Shown here: piece after piece, positions 60,401 to 64,000 of the stretch
Numbering within the stretch: the stretch's first letter is position 1
Layout of the letters: every line of letters starts with the position of its first letter
Assembly: GCA_033439265.1 (NCBI GenBank)
Contig: JAVTVX010000017.1
Coordinates: forward strand, 8,640,001-8,704,000
Reading direction: 5' to 3'
Source of the DNA: Dillenia suffruticosa
Lineage: Eukaryota; Streptophyta; Magnoliopsida; Dilleniales; Dilleniaceae
Length of the DNA stretch: 64,000 nucleotides
Notes under the pieces: generated by a model
What the model was told of the DNA's origin: nothing
Database searches by the model: none
Seen by the model: the letters and a program-made list of their open reading frames with translations, nothing else
Position numbers and translations under genes: made by a program

Positions 60401-63400
60401 CTTGTGAATAGATGTTTTATGTGCAAATCTGAGGCTGAATGCATTCATCGTCTTCTATTATATTTCACCTGTTACATTGCATGCGTGTGAGGGAGTTGTG
60501 GAATATGGTTTTGGGTTTTCTTTATTATTCTTGGATGGTGGCGGGAAGTATTGAAGATGGAGTCTAGACTGGGTCATATTTGCCCACGCATGAGGCAAAT
60601 AGACATCTTTTGGCATTAGTTCCTTTCTTTATTTTTTTGGATAGTGTGTGGGAATGAAATTCTAGGGCTTCTGAGGGTAAAGAGAGCTCTTTAAATGAGC
60701 TAAAAGTTAATAGGTTATTTTCCTTTTTTTTTTTTGGATTTCTAGAGACTCTATGGACATGGATATAGATTTTTTTGACTTGCATTGAATTTCTAGCTTT
60801 GTAATTTACTTTTGGGTGGCTTCCCCTTAAAGCCCTTGGTACAGCATTTTATTCATTAAAAAAAAAAAAAAAATCACAAATCGCAAAAAGACGGTTCCAT
60901 GTCTCCAAATAAATGATCTCTACTCTCAGAATGTTTAACACACAACAAAAGCATTCGAGGAGATAGCTGCAGAAGATCTCTTCTTTCAGTGAAGTCATTC
61001 CTATAAATCTTATTAAGTACCATACACCATGAAAAAGCCATGACATTTGTACGAGCCTTTTTCCTTCTTAATAAAATCATTTAACGGAAAACGAGGGTGC
61101 TCAAGAAGGCTAAAAAGTTGATTAAAAAAGGATTTGCCCAAGAAAGAACCAGAAGTGTCAAGAGTTCAAATCCTAGTGCCTGAAACATTATGGGAAGGTT
61201 TATTTTCCTCCAACAAGGAAACTGTATGGCTTTTCTATCATTAAGATTTCATTAATAAAAAAAAAAATCAAAGTCCTAAGAGATCGAACTATCTCCGAAC
61301 TATAAAAATCTTTGATAGAGACGGAATGAAATCTAAATGACCTATAAAGATGAGGGAAGGAGGGGAGCATAGCCGAATCCCTGATCCGCAATACTCCCAA
61401 AACATGAAACAAGAGTCATCACCCACTTTGAAAGACATAAAATGAAATAAAGAATTATTTAAATGAGAAATGAAATTTAAGGGACTGTAAAAACTCTTGC
61501 CCCAACACTCTTTATAACCTCATGCCAAAGGGGATTGTGTTCTAAGGGAAATCTCTAAAGCCATTTGCTTGCCAAAGAGATTTTGTTGTTTCCACATTAC
61601 CGAGACGCAAACTATCTGCAGAATCAAAGTTCACTAAATGATCTCCTGTTATCAGAGATGATCATGCATCAACTTCTCATCTTATCCGTTACCTCAACAA
61701 AAACCCGAAAAACAAAAAATAAATAAAAATAAAATAAAAAACAAACAAGCAAACAAAAAAACTAGAGAGAGAGAGAGAGAAAGTACAGGGAAAAATTAGA
61801 CAAACACAGAAGGATAGGGGTGATACACCCACCTAAAATAAGAAAAGCTCCTTTCTATTGATCTAATCTACTAGAAATTGTCCAGAAATTTTGTCCATTA
61901 CCGGATCCCAGAACTGTACGTACCTAGGATTACCCCCAAAGGAACCCCTAAGTAAGAGATAGGCACTCCCTCTTCATACAGTTAGTAATCCTTCCCAGCC
62001 AATCAAGAACCATGAAGCTCACTTGTTGCCCTATTAATCTTAAACCCCAAAATTGTTGACCGATGCGATCGTATTGCAAAAGCTCTCACTATCCTCTTTC
62101 AAAAAGAGAATCGTATCATTGGCAAACTAAAGATGGAAGATATAAATCTCCTCTTCCCCCACTCCAAGATTGAAAAAACACTAGCACGGACCCCCCTATC
62201 AATCAATCCACTTAAAGGGTCAACTACAAGAGTAAATAGAAAGGAGAGAGAGGTCCTCCCTTCCTTAACACAAGCAAGGCACAAAACCAAGTCTTGAGCT
62301 CTTTATCAATGATAACCGAAAAGCTAGCCAACACCTTTGCCACAATAAGATAAAGATTAATAGAGAGGCTAATAGGTCTAAAATCCTTCACCCTCAAAGC
62401 ACAGGATTTCTTAAAAATAAGAGCAATAAAAATAAAATTCATACTTTTACCAACCACTACATGAACATAAAACCCATCAAACACTCCTAGACAAATCTTC
62501 ACAAATAATACCCTGGAATCCTAATAAAGAGCATGGTAAAACCAAGGTTCAGGGCATTATCCCTATCAAAACCAAAAAGAACTCCTCGGATCTCATCTCT
62601 CTCAAAAGATCACTCTAACCAAGGGGCATTAGAACTCACAATAGGAAACAATCAAGCCCCTCAATGATGGGACAGTCAATAACCAGCAGCTTATTAGTCT
62701 CTCTTATAAAGAGCAAATCAAGGTAATTTGGACATTCAATACGTGTGTATGTATTGGTTCCTTGCTATCTTTGAAACATTTATAGAATAGATTGTAGATG
62801 TAATGCCACATCATTATTATGTATGTAGAACTGTATTATTATTATATCATGTCTGAGCTTGTTGCTGCTGGCTAATTACAGCTCTAAACATTGATAGCCA
62901 CAGCAGTCAGTAAAATTGTTCAGTCTTTGGCAAGACTCATGCTAAATTTCCCCTCTAGGAGAGTAAAAAGCCAACAAAAACAGGCATTCTCCTAAAGGTA
63001 ATATTTGCTCAAATCACTCAGTGTATCTGATTAGATCTTCCTCTAAGATAAGGGTTGCTATAGAAAACAAAACTCCCACTCATAATTTTCAATGTTAAAC
63101 TAGCTTGAAATGGTCAGAAGCTACCAAGAAATGTCTACCATCATCTGCAAACTAATGAAATGAAAGGAATTTTGGAGGAACTTACAATGGCTTTTAATGC
63201 AATTGTAAATTCCTGGATAAGAAGCATAAAGTCACTGGCATAAGTCCTGATGACAGCAATTTGGGGTAAAGTACTGAAGGATGAGATGGAGATCGTGCAA
63301 TTTCCAGAAAAAAGAACAAGATGGATATAATCCCTTCTTTGAAATTGGATCCACCACATATCAAGTCACACATTTGCCTACATGTATATGTGTATATAAT

Positions 63401-63929
63401 TCTTTGGACACCACACTATGCATATAAGAATATCTATGCATACATGTGTATAGAAGAACTGCATTAAAAACTTTCATTTGTTATTTTCTAGTCATTACTC
63501 TTTCAAATTCCCATCAGAGAAACATTCAGGTGGCAGAAAAAGACTAACCTTCTTGGAAGCGAGTTCAGATCCCCACATATGACAAGAGGAATTTGTGACT
63601 GGACAAGAATACTCTCTAGTACATTAACTAGATTTGAAACCTTGAATGGCAAAATCAAAACCTATATAAATCTAAATGTTCTCAATAACAGAGAATTGAA
63701 CGGTAGTATGCATTAAACCCCACCTGAAACAATTTTACATCTGGAAGATTTACATTGCTATGTATATGTGTGTTTGCCTGTTTCAAAACATGACTATGTC
63801 AGCACTCAGATGTTTTTCAGTGGAAGAAAGCTGCGAAGATTAATATTATACCACACAGATTCTGGACAGGAAGGCATCTGGAACTCTGTCAATAACTGTT
63901 TCTAATACCACAATCACAGCGACATTGTC
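55644..63929 (-). CDS. CCR4-type deadenylase (3' exons, gene continues past right edge)
   Basis: Six in-phase exons with GT-AG junctions, 63929-63852, 63777-63724, 63640-63549, 58664-58565, 58320-58179 and 55801-55644, encode the last 207 residues of an endonuclease/exonuclease/phosphatase-fold protein. Landmarks: [20 protein letters not shown] (metal/catalytic His region), [13 protein letters not shown] (the GDxNS motif), [27 protein letters not shown] and [16 protein letters not shown], with the catalytic SSDH. It resembles plant carbon catabolite repressor 4 homologs, which shorten mRNA poly(A) tails; I cannot say which. The N-terminal half lies outside. The third intron here is 4.9 kb and full of LINE sequence; the last is 2.4 kb. 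Confidence 0.92.
55802..58178 (-). other. Last intron of the CCR4-like gene
   Basis: 2.4 kb, GT-AG. It contains a long (CT)n microsatellite at about 57359-57408, a C-run and A-run near 56286, and G-runs near 55966. The plus-strand frame at 56952-57296 (114 codons) matches nothing I recognise. Confidence 0.8.
59850..62740 (-). mobile_element. L1-type LINE, broken, host to a second LINE
   Basis: Decayed ORF2 on the minus strand, read from 62740 leftward: RT start ([11 protein letters not shown]), [12 protein letters not shown] (62400-62360), GPLSPF and [23 protein letters not shown] (the catalytic FADD box with Asn), ISYLGVPLG (about 61950), a [11 protein letters not shown] segment (about 61400), zinc-finger-like [12 protein letters not shown] (about 60910), then after an interruption [20 protein letters not shown] (about 59940-59890). 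Many stops and frameshifts. Confidence 0.75.
60052..60873 (+). mobile_element. 5'-truncated LINE inserted in the minus-strand LINE
   Basis: Plus-strand L1 3' end: TLDNLQK and [18 protein letters not shown] (reverse-transcriptase zinc-binding region, about 60375-60470), then a LINE-type 3' tail and a 16-base poly(A) ending at 60873. TCACATATCAC on the left and TCACAAATCGC after the poly(A) may be a worn target duplication. Its orientation is opposite to the surrounding LINE, whose zinc-finger region it splits. Confidence 0.7.
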
Positions 63930-64000
63930 CTGCAAAGCATATAGAAGGAGCATATTGAGGCAATTTCCTTGATAGAGGAAAGAAGACTTCTTAAAAATAT

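Larger units (their letters stand above)
58665..63548 (-). other. LINE-bearing 4.9-kb intron of the CCR4-like gene
   Basis: Exons on both sides join in phase (AG plus T gives Ser in LPRSEPYN), so no coding exon is missing. About 59850-62740 is LINE sequence. 58670-59640 holds no recognised feature. 62740-63548 is unremarkable. Confidence 0.8.

Overview
The window is nuclear DNA from a flowering plant, most likely a woody eudicot. The genes are split by GT-AG introns and the protein families are plant-specific. The spacers are AT-rich and full of microsatellites, and there are relics of Gypsy LTR retrotransposons, L1-type LINEs, tRNA-derived SINEs and a hAT DNA transposon. I cannot name the species.

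Layout. (1) 1-26.7 kb is a tandem array of MIK2-like leucine-rich-repeat receptor kinases, all on the minus strand: copy 1 (1-2002, running off the left edge), a wrecked copy (about 10.15-12.27 kb, split by a probable solo LTR) and a complete copy 2 (13629-16824, two exons, 1037 residues). Copy 1 and copy 2, with their upstream flanks, are a segmental duplication. The flank of copy 2 was later expanded by a 6.8-kb Tat-like Gypsy element and two further insertions. A 66-bp minisatellite with a palindromic core lies at 6.9-8.45 kb. (2) 28.2-31.6 kb holds the eight-exon SC35 splicing-factor gene (minus strand). (3) 31.7-43 kb is a gene desert with SINE-like repeats, a fragment of a sugar-transporter gene and a hAT element bounded by a perfect 8-bp target duplication. 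(4) 43.0-49.1 kb is an STP5-like hexose/H+ symporter (plus strand, four exons, 501 residues). (5) 53.7-54.4 kb is a CURLY FLAG LEAF 1-like WW/EAR protein (plus strand, two exons, 215 residues). (6) 55.6-64 kb is the 3' part of a CCR4-type deadenylase gene (minus strand) whose 4.9-kb intron holds two nested, oppositely oriented LINEs.

The genes are not an operon and have unrelated jobs: surface receptor signalling, splicing, sugar uptake, cuticle-related transcription control and mRNA decay. What links neighbours is duplication and transposition. I found no clearly new biochemical system. The least explained feature is the 66-bp repeat block with its interleaved second repeat family, next to a TATA-like site.
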